From Coix lacryma-jobi var. lacryma-jobi (lineage: Eukaryota; Streptophyta; Magnoliopsida; Poales; Poaceae): a stretch of 64,000 nucleotides of DNA. Position numbers and translations under genes: made by a program. The stretch lies in the NCBI GenBank assembly GCA_009763385.1, contig CM019831.1:87579845-87643844 (forward strand), in the 5' to 3' direction. How positions within the stretch are numbered: position 1 is the stretch's first letter; every line of letters begins with the position of its first letter. Positions 20,178 through 31,541 of this stretch are shown here, piece by piece. Under the pieces are notes generated by a model, which was not told the origin of the DNA, did no database searches, and saw only the letters and a list, made by a program, of their open reading frames with translations.

Positions 20178-21227
20178 GTAAAACAATTGGAGAACGTTTG
20201 GTTGGTGGATTCTGGGTGTTCGAGGCACATGACCAGAAACGCCAAGTGGTTCTCCAGTCTTAGTCCGGTCGCCGGAAAGGAGTATATCACCTTCGGCGAC
20301 AACATCAAAGGTAAGGTGCTGTCTCGTGGGTCTGTGCGAGTTAATGAGCACTTTGTGTTGCGCGATGTTGCTCTTGTTTCTAACTTGCATTTTAACCTTC
20401 TTTCCGTTTCGCAACTCTTTGACGACGACTATGAGATTCGTTTTAAACCAAATCTCAGTCGTATTTTGGATCCTCAGGGCAATCTTGTTTGTGTGATTTC
20501 GCCCTTTGGGAAAGTCTTTCGTGCGGATTTCTCGGAGTCTTTTGGCATTTCTCATTGTCTTGTGGCTGGACCTTCCTCTTCTGATCCTTGGAAGTGGCAT
20601 AGGAGACTTGGACATTTGAGCTTCAACTTGCTTGCAAGGCTTAGTTCACTTGGCCTAATCCGAGGATTGCCCAAGTTATCAATGGAGAAGGATCTTGTTT
20701 GCCACTCTTGTAGACACGGGAAGATGGTTGCTGCTCCCCACCATCCGGTGACTCAGGTCATGACCAAGCGCCCTGGAGAGCTTTTGCACATGGACCTTGT
20801 TGGTCCGGCTCGGGTAAGCTCGGTTGGGGGGAAGTGGTATGTGCTTGTTGTTGTCCACGATTTTTCGAGATATTCATGGGTCTTCTTTTTAGCTAAGAAG
20901 ACCGAGACTTTCTCCTTTGTTCGCAATCTGATTTTGCGTCTTTGGAACGAGTTCCTTTTGAACTCGATGCGAGCTATTAGGAGTGATAATGGTTCCGAAT
21001 TAAAGAATTTGGATTTTGAGAAGTTTTGTGACTCTTTTGGGTTAGAGCATCAGTTTTCTTCCCCCTACACACCGCCTCAGAATGGTGTTGTAGAGAGAAA
21101 GAATCGGACCCTTGTAGAGATGGCCAGGACGATGCTCGATGAGCATAGGACTCCTAGGCGATATTGGGCCGAAGCTATGAACACTGCATGCTATATTTCC
21201 AATCGCATTTTTTTCGTGCTTTCTTGA
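20178..21227 (+). pseudogene. Copia-1 protease and integrase
   Basis: The pol frame opens at 20178, just after a TAG in its own frame at 20175-20177 and the gag TGA at 20170-20172. There is no ATG near the start; the first usable codon is TTG at 20187. Protease active site: WLVDSGCSRHM. Then the GAG-preintegrase zinc region (WHRRLGHLSFN...CHSCRHGKM) and the integrase core with first Asp in HMDLVGPARV, second Asp in IRSDNGSELKN and Glu in PPQNGVVERKN. The frame fails at about 21215 in a run of T (RIFFVLS, stop), a small indel relative to the copia family; the next frame continues without loss at FLKKTSYELRF. Confidence 0.93.
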
Positions 21228-23368
21228 AAAAGACCTCTTATGAGTTGCGTTTTGGAAAACTACCCAAGGTGAGCTATTTTCGAGTTTTTGGTTGCCATTG
21301 TTTTATACTCAAAAAGGGCAACTTGGACAAGTTTGAGTCTCATTCTTCTGACGGTGTGTTTTTGGGTTATGGCACTCACACTCGAGCTTATCGTGTACTT
21401 AACCTTGACACTAACCGAGTCATGGAGACATCCGATGTCACCTTCGACGAGACCATGGTTTGTCCTTCTTCTCATTTTGAGCGTCCAGGTGATCATGAGG
21501 TTGGCGAACCTCTTTTCGATGATGAAGAAGAAGGTGCTGAAGGGATAGATGACCCAACACCTCCTCCACCTGATGTGCCGCAAAGAGCGGCCTCTACGAC
21601 AACTCACGGCCCCGACACTTCGTCTTCCTGGGGGCCGTGGGATCTGCCACCCCGAGCGGTACCCTTTGTACCCGGGGAGGCACCAGCTGCTGTTGAGGGG
21701 GAGGCCACTTTGCCAAGGGAGGTGCCACGACACATTCAGCGCCAGCACCCGCCTCAGCAGATGATCGGCAGCATCGACGAACGCGTCACCCGGTCAAGGC
21801 AAATCTCTCACTTTGCTCATTCTGCATTTGTTGCTGATTTTGAGCCCCGAGATGTTGGACACGCTTTGATGGATCCGGATTGGGTCAATGCCATGCATGA
21901 GGAGCTTGAGAACTTTGAGAGAAATCGGGTTTGGGTTCTAGTGTCTCCACCTTCTGAGTGTCATCCTATTGGGACAAAATGGGTTTTCAAAAACAAACAG
22001 GGAGAAGATGGCCATGTTGTGAGAATCAAGGCCAGACTCGTAGCCCAGGGATATAGTTAGAAGGAGGGGATAGACTATGAGGAGACGTTTGCTCCTGTAG
22101 CTCGTTTGGAGGCAATTAGGATACTCTTGGATTTTGCTGCATCCAAAGGTTTCAAACTTTTTCAAATGGATGTCAAGAGTGCCTTCTTAAACGGCTACAT
22201 AGAAGAGGAGGTGTATGTTAGACAACCCCCCGGTTTCGAAAATTCCAAGTTTCCAAACCATGTCTTTAAACTTCACAAAGCTTTGTATGGTTTGAAACAA
22301 GCCCCTAGAGCTTGGTATGATAGGTTGAAAACCTTTTTGCTTGCTAAGGGTTTTAAAATGGGATGTGTAGATAAAACGCTCTTTCTCCTCAAGCAAGGCA
22401 CTGATACTCTCTTGGTCCAAATTTACGTGGATGATATCATTTTCGGTGGTTCTTCTCACGCTTTGGTTACCAAGTTTGCAGACATTATGAGCAGGGAGTT
22501 CGAGATGAGCATGATGGGCGAGTTGACGTTTTTCCTCGGGTTGCAAATCAAGCAAACACGAGAAGGAACGTTTGTGCACCAGGGCAAGTACACCAGAGAT
22601 ATCCTGAAGAAGTTCGACAAGGGTGAGGCCAAGCCTCTTCCAACACCCATGGCGACCACGATGGCCCTGGATGCGGACAAGGAGGGAGAAGCAGTGGACC
22701 AGAAGGAGTACCGGAGTATGATCGGGTCGCTGCTGTACCTGACGGCGACACGCCCGGACATCCAGTTCGCGGTGTGCCTCTGCGTGCGCTTTCAGGCGTC
22801 GCCGCGCACCTCTCACCGTCAGGCGGTCAAGCGCATTATGAGGTACTTATCCTTCTCTCCAGAATTCGGGATTTGGTATTCTACTTCTTCCACCCTTTCC
22901 CTTTGCGGTTATTTCGATGCCGATTTTGCTGGTTGTCGTATTGATCGCAAGTCCACTTCTGGGACTTGCCAGTTTATTGGTTCTTCTCTTGTTTCGTGGT
23001 CCTCTCGCAAGCAGTCTAGCGTCGCCCAGTCTACCACGGAGGCTGAGTATGTTGTTGCGTCTAGCTGCTGTTCCCAGTTACTCTGGATGATGGCCACTTT
23101 GCGTGATTTTGGTCTGAGCTTTTCTCGTGTTCCATTGCTTTGTGACAGCACGAGTGCGATTAGCGTTGCTAAGAACCCCGTGCTTCACTCGAAGACCAAA
23201 TACATTGATGTGCGCTTTCATTTTCTGCGAGACCACTATGAGAAGGGTGATATCGACCTTGGACATGTCGATACTCATCATCAGCTTGCTGATATTTTTA
23301 CCAAGCCTTTGGACCAATCAACCTTTAATCGGTTGAGAGGTGAGCTTGGTGTGTGTTTCCCCTTTTAG
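21225..23368 (+). pseudogene. Copia-1 integrase tail, reverse transcriptase and RNase H
   Basis: One frame from FLKKTSYELRF to CFPF. Integrase end: VFGCHCFILKKGNLDKFESHSSDGVFLGY. Then an acidic/Pro-rich linker and RT starting SPPSECHPIGTKWVFKNKQGEDG. A TAG at 22058-22060 replaces CAG (GYSQKEG in copia-2). RT motifs: [36 protein letters not shown] and the catalytic YVDDIIFGG. RNase [43 protein letters not shown] and [11 protein letters not shown], with all acidic residues present. Only one nonsense change and the upstream frameshift disable pol. Confidence 0.95.
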
Positions 23369-24971
23369 ATGGGGAAACACTTTGGATTTTGTATGATACA
23401 CTGACTTTTTGTTTTCAGTTGTTTTTGCTTCTTTTTGATTTCTTCGTGCATCTTTTGCATTTTAGCATACGCTTTTACATTCTGAGCTTGATGTGTATAA
23501 TCTGAAGAATGTAACTATGCTCTGTGTAGTTTTTGCTCTGATGCTTTATGTTGATGCTGTAGCTTATGCTCTTTCTGATCACTAGTGCATACTATGAGCT
23601 GAGCTATTTTTGAATGGTGAATTTGTTAATGAACTTAAAACTTGAAAATATTCACCAGTGAGATATTCAACTAGCATGTGTAGGATGTGTTGAAGTCACA
23701 TGTGCTTTTCATATATGCTAGGTTGCTATGTCTCTAGTGTTGAGTCATTCACTTGCTTGGTAAGTCATATTTTGTTTAAAATCTGAACCAAGCTAAGTGA
23801 ATTGGAAAGATCGAGATGGGTTTGCTTGTTAGCACCTCACAGTTTCGAGACTGTTTCTCATTGCACTTTGAGTTAAACTTGAGTTGTGTAGTGTATGACT
23901 GAAACTGTTGCTTTAAGCTTCTGATTGCTTATGCATAGGCTTCGCACAGTTGAAAAGTTAGGCAATAACAAGCATTCAACCTCTCGCAGTCACATGCTGT
24001 TTTCTGAACTTGTGTAATTTCACCGCTGCAACTCCGATTAAAATCTGAAATCACAAGTATATGCCTAAATTGGTATCAGCATGATGATTGAACTGTGCTA
24101 GGGGTAGTTCACTTGGTATACTTGCTTAGCACATTTGACTTCCTGTCCATACATGTCTTGTGCTATTTTGATGGTGAATACCTTTTTCGGCTTAAAACTA
24201 CTCACATGTTCATATTTCTTTCCTAGTGATCAGCTCGAGCCTTTGCGAGCATTCTGTGCATTTTTTTGAGTCATCAGATCAGAACTCTGTCGAGCATCTT
24301 TGCACTCTTTTGAGTATACTCCTGAAGCTCCTAACTTGCATTCTGACTCATATGCATCTTGGAAGGGGAGAAATCTGCGTGTTAGCACTTTGTGCTGCAT
24401 TTTCTGAGGGGGAGCTTTGACTCTTGACAAGTGCATTTTCAACTAAGGGGGAGAAATTGCAAATCATATTTCCTGGTTGTTTGCACTATTCAAGGGGGAG
24501 TTTGTTTCCGGTTGAGTCTTTGACATTTTCAATTGGTTTGGAGCAGTTTGCTAGTTGCGTTGAGCCTTAGCCTCTATCTTGAGGGACTAGCATTTGCTTT
24601 TCAGATTTTCAATTAGTGTCGAACTCTTTTTGGTAACAGTCGGTATCGAGCTTTCTTTGCTAGTTGTGTTGAGCCTCTGTGCCTCTATCTTGAGGGACTA
24701 GCATTTTGCTTTGATATTTTCAATTGTTTTTTGCTAGCGGTGTTGAGCCTGTTCTACCTCTTCTTGAGGGCTAGCTTTGCTTTGCTTGGTTGCGTCGAGC
24801 CGTTGCCCATGTCTTTGGGGACCAAGTTCTTTCGCTCTTTCCACTTGACCTTCTTTGGCTTTGCTTTGCTTTTAGGGTCATTTGGTCGAGTTCTCTCTTC
24901 TCCTTCTTCCTTCTTCTCTTTCTATTATGATTTGTGTTGGTAGTTGACAATGCACTCATCAAGGGGGAGAT
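23369..24971 (+). other. Copia-1 3' noncoding region with multiple polypurine tracts
   Basis: 1.6 kb with no plausible long ORF and no env-like gene. G-rich purine tracts occur at about 24408 (GAGGGGGAG), 24447 (AAGGGGGAGAAA), 24490 (AAGGGGGAG) and 24961 (AAGGGGGAGA); the last abuts the 3' LTR and is the priming tract. Between 24545 and 24830 a degenerate repeat, GCTAG-TTG-GTTGAGCC ... CTTGAGGGACTAGC, recurs about four times and can fold on itself. Multiple polypurine tracts are a recognised Sirevirus trait. The same pattern, in reverse, is at 49507-49930 and 56341-57000. Confidence 0.8.
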
Positions 24972-26029
24972 TGCGGATACATGGGTGTATGTCAGGTCTC
25001 TGAGTGATGAGTGATTGTCAACTGGGATGATGCGCATGTGCTTTGGCTTGTGCTGTGCAGGTGTCGAGCACGGATGCAGTGATCGAAGGCGAGGTGAAGG
25101 TCAAGTAGGAATTTATCTATCTCCTTACGAACGGGTAGATCGGGTTGATTTCGTTTTCGTGGCACTTTTCGGTTCATCCTCCTCCCCCTTTTGATTTCCC
25201 GATGTTTGACTTGAATTGAGCGGATGATTTCTTAGGGATAGTCTCCTAACTACTCCGTGATCATTCTCTCCAAGTTTGGGAACTTGGGATTTTGATTTGA
25301 ATCGATTTGGGATTGATTTGGGTGAAGGGCGAACAAATTCGCCCTCCCTGAGTGACCGCGGACAGTCTGCCACTCAGGGCGCGGACAGTCCGCGCATCGG
25401 GATTCAGCCAAGCAGTGGCTGCGTGTCTCGGTGAACAGTGCTGAAACTTGACCGGCGGACAGTCCGCCGTTGTGTTAGGCGGACAGTCCGGGAACGTCCA
25501 GGGACTTTGTAGCAACCTTGCTGTTTGGCGAGTTTTGCCGGCGGACAGTCCGCCACTCGCCCGCGGACAGTCCGGCCTACCGCGGACAGTCCGGGACCGT
25601 ACCGGCGGACAGTCCGGGATTTGGCTGTGTCTTCCGGCTTAGTGCGTTTGCTCTCCCGGCTTGTTTGTTTGGTTTCCGAATTTCACGTTTGACCCTAGAG
25701 TTGACCAAGGAACCTCTCTTGGTATATTTGCTACTTGTTAGCATAGGTATTTAAGAGTTTCTCGACGTAGCCGACAATCTACGTTCGGGACTTGGTTTTT
25801 GGGGTTATGTTCGAGCCGGAGCTTTTGGCATTTGGTTTGCTATCTTCTTGTGGTGCCTCACTGTGATCCTAGGGATCATCCACCCTCTTCCAAGGGTCGT
25901 GGGCATCACGGTTTCGGTCGCAGTTTCTCGGGGTTGATTTTGGGACATTTGGCCAAGTTTCGAGAGAAATATATGAGCTCCCATTCACCCCCCCTCTGGT
26001 CGCCTTGCTAGTGCTTTCTCGGTCCTTCA
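24972..26029 (+). repeat. Copia-1 3' LTR with a 1000-bp internal deletion
   Basis: 1058 bases. It matches the 5' LTR from its start to TCAAGTAG (25108), then jumps to GAATTTATC, so bases equivalent to 15529-16528 are missing. The dinucleotide AG is present at both edges. The deletion removes the whole hairpin array but keeps the GGACAGTCC cluster (25360-25620). Confidence 0.95.
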
Positions 26030-26536
26030 AAATTGTTGTAACAACACATGATTGGGTAGAGACAAGTCTGGACCTGATCTTGAAAGAATTAAAAATCTTT
26101 CCTAGGCAGCACCTAGCATTTCCTTCCCTTTTTGTTGGAAGTTGAGTATCTCTTGTCATAGGTTTGCAATACGAGATATGGGAAAGAATGTGAGACAGAA
26201 TTTGTTCCTCAGTTCTTTCCAATCTTCGTTAACCTTTCCTATGTTATTGTTGTACCATTGTTTCGCCCTCTCAGAAAGAGAGAACGTAAATAACTTCCAA
26301 CGCAGTGTTTCTTGTGACATGACTGCAATTGTCAGGCACGCACAGAGTAACTCAAACTCCTGTAAATGAGGGTAGGGGTTTCCACGATAGTACCCCGAGA
26401 AGGGTTGTACACGAACCATGGCTATAAAGCCAGGGCGGAGTTCATAGCCAGAAGCTGTGATTGACTTTGACGACCGTAGTGGCTCAAAGAACTCGGCCCA
26501 TGGAGCAGATAGGTTTTGGATGGTGGTTTGCTCCAT
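26030..26536 (-). pseudogene. Element X gag N-terminus (unit A)
   Basis: Starts at the ATG read from 26536 (MEQTTIQNLSAPWAEFFEPL). The gag domain follows with SGYYRGNPYPHLQEFELLCACLTI, WKLFTFSLSERAKQWYNN and ELRNKFCLTFFPISR, ending at a stop at 26156. The remaining frame to 26030 is broken, and the protein then continues on the far side of copia-1 at 15388. The closest relative in the window is the Athila gag (45780-45421: SENPYTHLCEFEQVCACLNIP, WKLFPFTLTGAAKTWH), which fixes X as Athila-like. The unit B copy is 36637-35531. Confidence 0.85.
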
Positions 26537-26615
26537 AGGTAAGGACAAAGAAAAGAAAGATAAAAACAAAGATACATGGGCGAACTAGGTTTAGAGACTA
26601 AAGACGACAACCGCT

Positions 26616-26962
26616 CCCCGGCAACGACACCAAAAATGCTTGTTGACACTTCTTAGCGTCAGCAGAAAAGTCCGCAAGCGCACGAAAGTATCATTGTAGC
26701 ACTTCACCCAGAAGTATTCAGGGTATCGTATTTCCCACAGGGAATGGTGTGCTATAGTGTCTTGGTCTAGTCCTCACAGATAAGACAAGGAGAAGGGTAA
26801 CAACGGTAGCAAGGTTCTTCCAAGGAACATGTCCTTATGTGATCAAGCTCAGCCAAACGTAGCTTGCTTCGGTCAATGGGTGGAGACTGATTTCCTAATC
26901 TATGCCGATACAACTCTACCTGGAATCCTGAACGTGGGTCGATTACAAAGGACAGACAGGGC
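26616..26962 (-). repeat. Element X primer site and first part of its LTR (unit A)
   Basis: On the minus strand TGGTGTCGTTGCCGGGG (26616-26632) is a one-base variant of the Athila-type primer site. The LTR edge is TGTTGACACTTCTTAGCG from 26641, and the LTR runs to 26962, where the TGTGGGGA gypsy element inserted. It resumes at 52905. Confidence 0.8.
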
Positions 26963-29900
26963 TGTGGGGAAATAACCTCCGTATACCCCCATGGACAAAC
27001 TTGGGCCCTTCGTCAAGGACAGCCCAACTCGCGAGGCCTTACAGCACGTGACCAGCTCGTCGTGCTCGTCAAGGACTCTCCAGAAGTCTTGCCCGCGAAA
27101 TAAAATCCTAGAGTTAGATCCGGATTCCTTGCCTTAAGGAACCGCTTGTAATCTGATAAATGTTGACACCTCGGGTGGCACGCAGAAGAAACCGCAAGTG
27201 CACGACTGTCAGTTGTAGCTTTTCACCTCAGAGTATTCCGGGGTATCGAATCCACGAGGAACGCGAAGTGATTTTGAGAAAACTAGGGGATAAGGATATC
27301 TAGGATAGATGAAGGGAACGGGAGCTATCTACTGGGGTAGATCCTAGTTCTATTAGACTTCTAGTGATTTAAGTTCTTTAATAGTGTACTGTGGGCGTAC
27401 TAGCCTTTACCACTGACTTAGGTTGAACACTAGCACAACAAGCCCTACTGTTAAACTATACCAACTACGTGGTGGAATTCAAGGCGCACAGGGCTGTCAC
27501 CACCTGCTTGTTACCACAGCTATCCGGGGGCCTAGCCGTATTCACTGGCAATATATAGCCTAAGTACCACACTTAATCTATATATTACTACTACTAGCCC
27601 TGTACTAGAACTAGAGCACTTGAAACTAATATCAAGCAATGAAATAAATACACAAGTACTGAAAATAAATACTTGAAGATAAAATAAGATACTAAGTTAC
27701 CAAAGTAGAAGCGCAGAGCAAAGAGAAGCAGAGGTCTCCGACAACTCCGGAACTCTCCAGACTTCTACTCTTCTCCTCTCCAGCTCCTCTTCTAGTGAGG
27801 CACTCACACTCTCTCTGATCTCTCTAGCATAGCAAGTGTGCTATTCTAACCAAATGGTGAGGAATGATGTGAGGCTCCCCGAATAAGAGCTTTTGAGGCC
27901 TAATTATAGTGCTAAGAAGCTAGGGGGTACTTATAGAGTGAAGGGGAGGTCGGTTAGGGTTTAGGGGTTGGCGCCCGCCACCAAACCCTGGCGCCCACCA
28001 CCCCTCAGCCGTCCATTGCAACTGCCATTCATCCAACGGTCTTCACTTGCTCTCCTAAGTCAGTTTGAGGGTCGGTTAGGGTTTAGACACGTGTCCAAAG
28101 CCCACTATCCAGGTGATACTCATCTTAGCCCATGGATCAAACCGACTTAGTGTGCAATGGCCAGGATTCGAGTTTGAGGTGACTCCCATGGATCGATGAC
28201 GTGGCTTGGGCCACTTTGGGCAGGATGGACCTGGCCGCCGCCAGTAATAGGTGGCGGCCGCCACCTTGCTCAAGCCCAAATGGGCCAGAGTGGCTTGGCC
28301 TTGCTCCTGGTACTCTTGTTTGGCCCAAATTCCATCATTTCCTGCATTAAGATAAGAAACTATGCACATGTGGAAATAGGTTAGTTATAAACCAAATCTT
28401 CAAATTTTTATGTTGTTTTACCTTGGTTTTGGGTGAAATGTTGATGGTGAAATGATGCTTTAAGCACCATCAACAAGCTCCCCCACACTAACCTCTTGCT
28501 CGTCCCGAGCAAGCATGGACTTTAAGAAATGCAACAATTTTATTGAACTAAGTATTCACACAAGATGTTCAACTACCTATATTCTTGTTTAGTAACCTTT
28601 CCAAGTGGCTAATAAATCATACCTATGGCGGTTGAGAGATAGAATAGCTTGCAAATAAGAGAAACACACTTTCCTCTTTTACATACCTTGGGGTTTCAGG
28701 ATATTTTCAAAAAGAAAATTATGGTTCATTGAATCTCTCCTTAAATCTCAAGGCACTCATGGTGTATATCCTCACTTTATGGCAAAAAAAATGCCAGAGT
28801 CTATCCTATGGTTTATGTGGAGTTTATAGGGAAAGGAAGGAATGTAAGGCACTTCTATCTCTCTTTTATTGCTAAGTCAAGTTTAGGATCATGGGAGAGT
28901 ACAGTCATGCACTAGCCAAGGTATAGGGTGGACTAACTCAACTCCTTTGTTCTTTTTGAAACTCTTCTCTTACCAAGGATCATGGCTATATGCATCTCTC
29001 TCTTTTTTTTGAATACTTGGACACTTGTCCTTTTTAGAGCATTTGCTCTTTTTTTTGAATACTTGGACACTTGTCCTTTTTAGAGCATTTGCTCTTTTTT
29101 TCTTTTTTTTCTTTTTTTAGATACTATATAGCCATGTCCTTTGAAGGGATGAGAAAATTTATTCAACTCTTTTAGAACAAAATTTTGGAGGAGAACTACA
29201 TGAGTATACTCTCGGTGTGAGAGTTGTCTCAAAAGGCATGGTTTGCCTTGGCTTTTAGAGCATGACTAAACTCTTCTACCTAGATCAACTATTCTTGACA
29301 AGGCTCAAAGATTGATTTAGAAGGCCATATGGGCTGTTCTCCTATACTTTAATATTTTGGCTTTGGTAGGTGGATAGGAAAGAAAGATCATGAACCATGG
29401 TAATTTTGGTTTTCAAAATAAAAACTCCCAAGGTTGAAGCAGAGTACTAATGCAATTTCAATTACTACTTCTATATCTTATCAAGCAACAACCTAGGTTG
29501 ATTTCCCTATCAAAATGAGTAGGCTACTCCACATGAATAAAAGGTAGAATAATATGTCGTGCAAACGCTCAATTCAAAAGAAATTGTTTCAACATTTTCC
29601 TAGCTGCATTTTTAGTTCAAACCGAGACATCCAGTGATCCAAATTGTACAGAATTTAAAACACAGGTTTAGGGGTTCACCGGGGGTGTTTCGGTGCAGAG
29701 TGGCCTGGCGGCCGCCAGTAATAAGTGGCGGCCACCGTGGGCTTTGGCCCACACGGCTTGCAAACAGCGTGGTAGCTACCTTGCTAAGTTCAGGTTACGG
29801 CTTTGAACATTCTATCACCTTTTACAGAGGTGTTTAGAGAGGGGATTTCCCCCACACTAGAAGTTTTGGTACTTTTTATTTTTAAAATGGATAAACTTGA

Positions 29901-31355
29901 TGAAGGGAAAAATAAGGGTGTCTTTTATTCATTATATAAAAATTTCCTAAACAAATTTCTAAAATTGAAATTTAAACAAACTGAAATTTAAATCAAGCAA
30001 AATTCACTAGCAACTACGTGGTGGAATTCAAGGCGCACAGGGCTGTCACCACCTGCTTGCTACCATAGCTATCTGGGGGCCTAGCCGTATTCACTGGCAA
30101 TATATAGCCTAAGTACCACACTTAATCTATATATTACTACTACTAGCCCTGTACTAGAACTAGAGCACTTGAAAGTAATATCAAGCAATGAAACAAACAC
30201 ACAAGTACTGAAAATAAATACTTGAAGATAAAATAAGATACTAAGTTACCAAAGTTGAAGCGCAAAGCAGAGAGAAGCAGAGGTCTCCGACAACTCCGAA
30301 ACTCTCCAGACTTCTACTCTTCTCCTCTCCAGCTCCTCTTCTAGTGAGGCACTCACACTCTCTCTGATCTCTCTAGCATAGCAAGTGTGCTATTCTAACC
30401 AAATGGTGAGGAATGATGTGAGGCTCCCCGAATAAGAGCTTTTGGGGCCTATTTATAGTGCTAGAAAGCTAGGGGGTACTTATAGAGTGAAGGGGAGGTC
30501 GGTTAGGGTTTAGGGGGTGGCGCCCGCCACCAAACCCTGGCGCCCGCCACCCCTCAGCCGTCTATTGCAACCGCCATTCACCCAACGGTCTTCACTTGCT
30601 CTCCTAAGTCGGTTTGAGGGTCGGTTACGGTTTAGACACGTGTCCAAAGCCCACTATCTAGGTGATACTCATCTTAGCCCTTGGATCAAGCCATCTTAGT
30701 GTGCAATGGCCAGGATTCGAGTTTGTGGTGACTCCCATGGATCGATGACGTGGCTTGGGCCACTTTGGGCAGGATGGACCTGGCGGCCGCCAGTAATAGG
30801 TGGCGGCCGCCACCTTGCTCAAGCCCAAATGGGCCAGAGTGGCTTGGCCTTGCTCCTGGTACTCTTGTTTGGCCCAAATTCCATCATTTCCTGCATTAAG
30901 ATAAGAAACTATGCACATGTGGAAATAGGTTAGTTATAAACCAAATCTTCTACTTTTTATGTTGTTTTACCTTGGTTTTGGGTGAAATGTTGATGGTGAA
31001 ATGATGCTTTAAGCACCATCAACAATAAGGACTCAACAACTGTAACCCAGCTCCCCGACTATATAAGGTGAGCAGGGACCCCCTCTCATCTCAGGTCCAT
31101 CAGACCCGAGATCAACTGAGATCCCATCGGATCTCACATCATCCCAGATCCCATCAGATCATCCAATCAGAAATACAAACCAGCCACGAGAACACAGGAC
31201 GTATGGTATTACGGCGACTTGCCGGCCTGAACCTATCTAAATTGCCGTCCCTTGTCCCTGTGTTCACGCTTTGCAGACATCTCGCATGCCTCCATCGCTC
31301 AATCTACTACCTTGGGCATACCCCTCGGTAGACAATCGACCATATTTCATCAGTA
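26963..31355 (+). repeat. Gypsy 5' LTR, unit A copy, split by Athila
   Basis: The LTR parts are 26963-27160 and 31025-31355. Together they match the uninterrupted 3' LTR at 52381-52904. A TATA box TATATAAGG lies at 31060-31068 (also 47208-47216 and 52609-52617), followed by GTGAGCAGGGACCCCC, a typical LTR promoter layout. After the LTR, TTGGCGCGCCAGGTAGG at 31358 is the primer site; unit B has the altered TTGGCGCACCCGATAGG. Confidence 0.88.
27161..31024 (-). mobile_element. Athila element, unit A copy, internally deleted
   Basis: The left LTR is complete (27161-28475, TGTTGACACC...CACCATCAACA). It is followed by AGCTCCCCCACACTAA (the polypurine tract in reverse) and 1.5 kb of 3' interior. 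At about 30005 the sequence jumps from AATCAAGCAAAATT directly into the right LTR at the position equivalent to about 27464, so all of gag-pol, the primer site and about 300 bases of the right LTR are gone. The right LTR ends at 31024. Target duplication: ataaa on the left (27156-27160), ataag on the right (31025-31029). The unit B copy is intact in this respect. Minus-strand TATA box TATAAATAGG at 30448-30457. Confidence 0.9.
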
Positions 31356-31541
31356 GTTGGCGCGCCAGGTAGGTGGTGTGTGCTACGACACCATGATCTG
31401 CCAAGCGGTCATCTTCCTCGACTCCATGATCCTCCCGAGCCCGGTGTCTCCTTCCAGATCGGATCTATCATCTAGACCATCAGTGATGCCATCCTCGCTC
31501 CACAGATCATGGAAGCCACGCAGCTTTATGCGCCGGACACC
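31356..31541 (+). other. Gypsy element 5' interior, unit A
   Basis: 185 bases between the LTR end and the copia-3 LTR. After the primer site an ATG at 31393 opens a short Ser/Pro-rich frame (MICQAVIFLDSMILP) that runs into the copia LTR. It may be the start of a lost gag or nothing; 47503-47688 is the same in unit B. Confidence 0.5.

Larger units (their letters stand above)
15394..26029 (+). mobile_element. Copia-1: full-length Sirevirus-type Ty1/copia element
   Basis: It is 10,636 bases from TGCGGATACATGG to CGGTCCTTCA, flanked by the direct duplication aaatt (15389-15393 and 26030-26034). The undisturbed target reads across at about 36127-36140 in unit B. It contains a 5' LTR, an initiator-Met primer site, gag, protease, integrase, RT, RNase H (copia order), a 1.6-kb 3' noncoding region with several polypurine tracts, and a 3' LTR. 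The order IN before RT, long gag, long 3' spacer and multiple polypurine tracts indicate the Sirevirus/Maximus lineage (Opie, Ji and relatives). By eye the alignable LTR parts differ at about 30 of 920 positions. Confidence 0.95.

Noticed and set aside
27968..28384. Small ORFs repeated at 28 kb, 30.6 kb, 38 kb and 46.7 kb
   Set aside because: They are the same noncoding stretch of the Athila LTR in each copy; no independent coding evidence.
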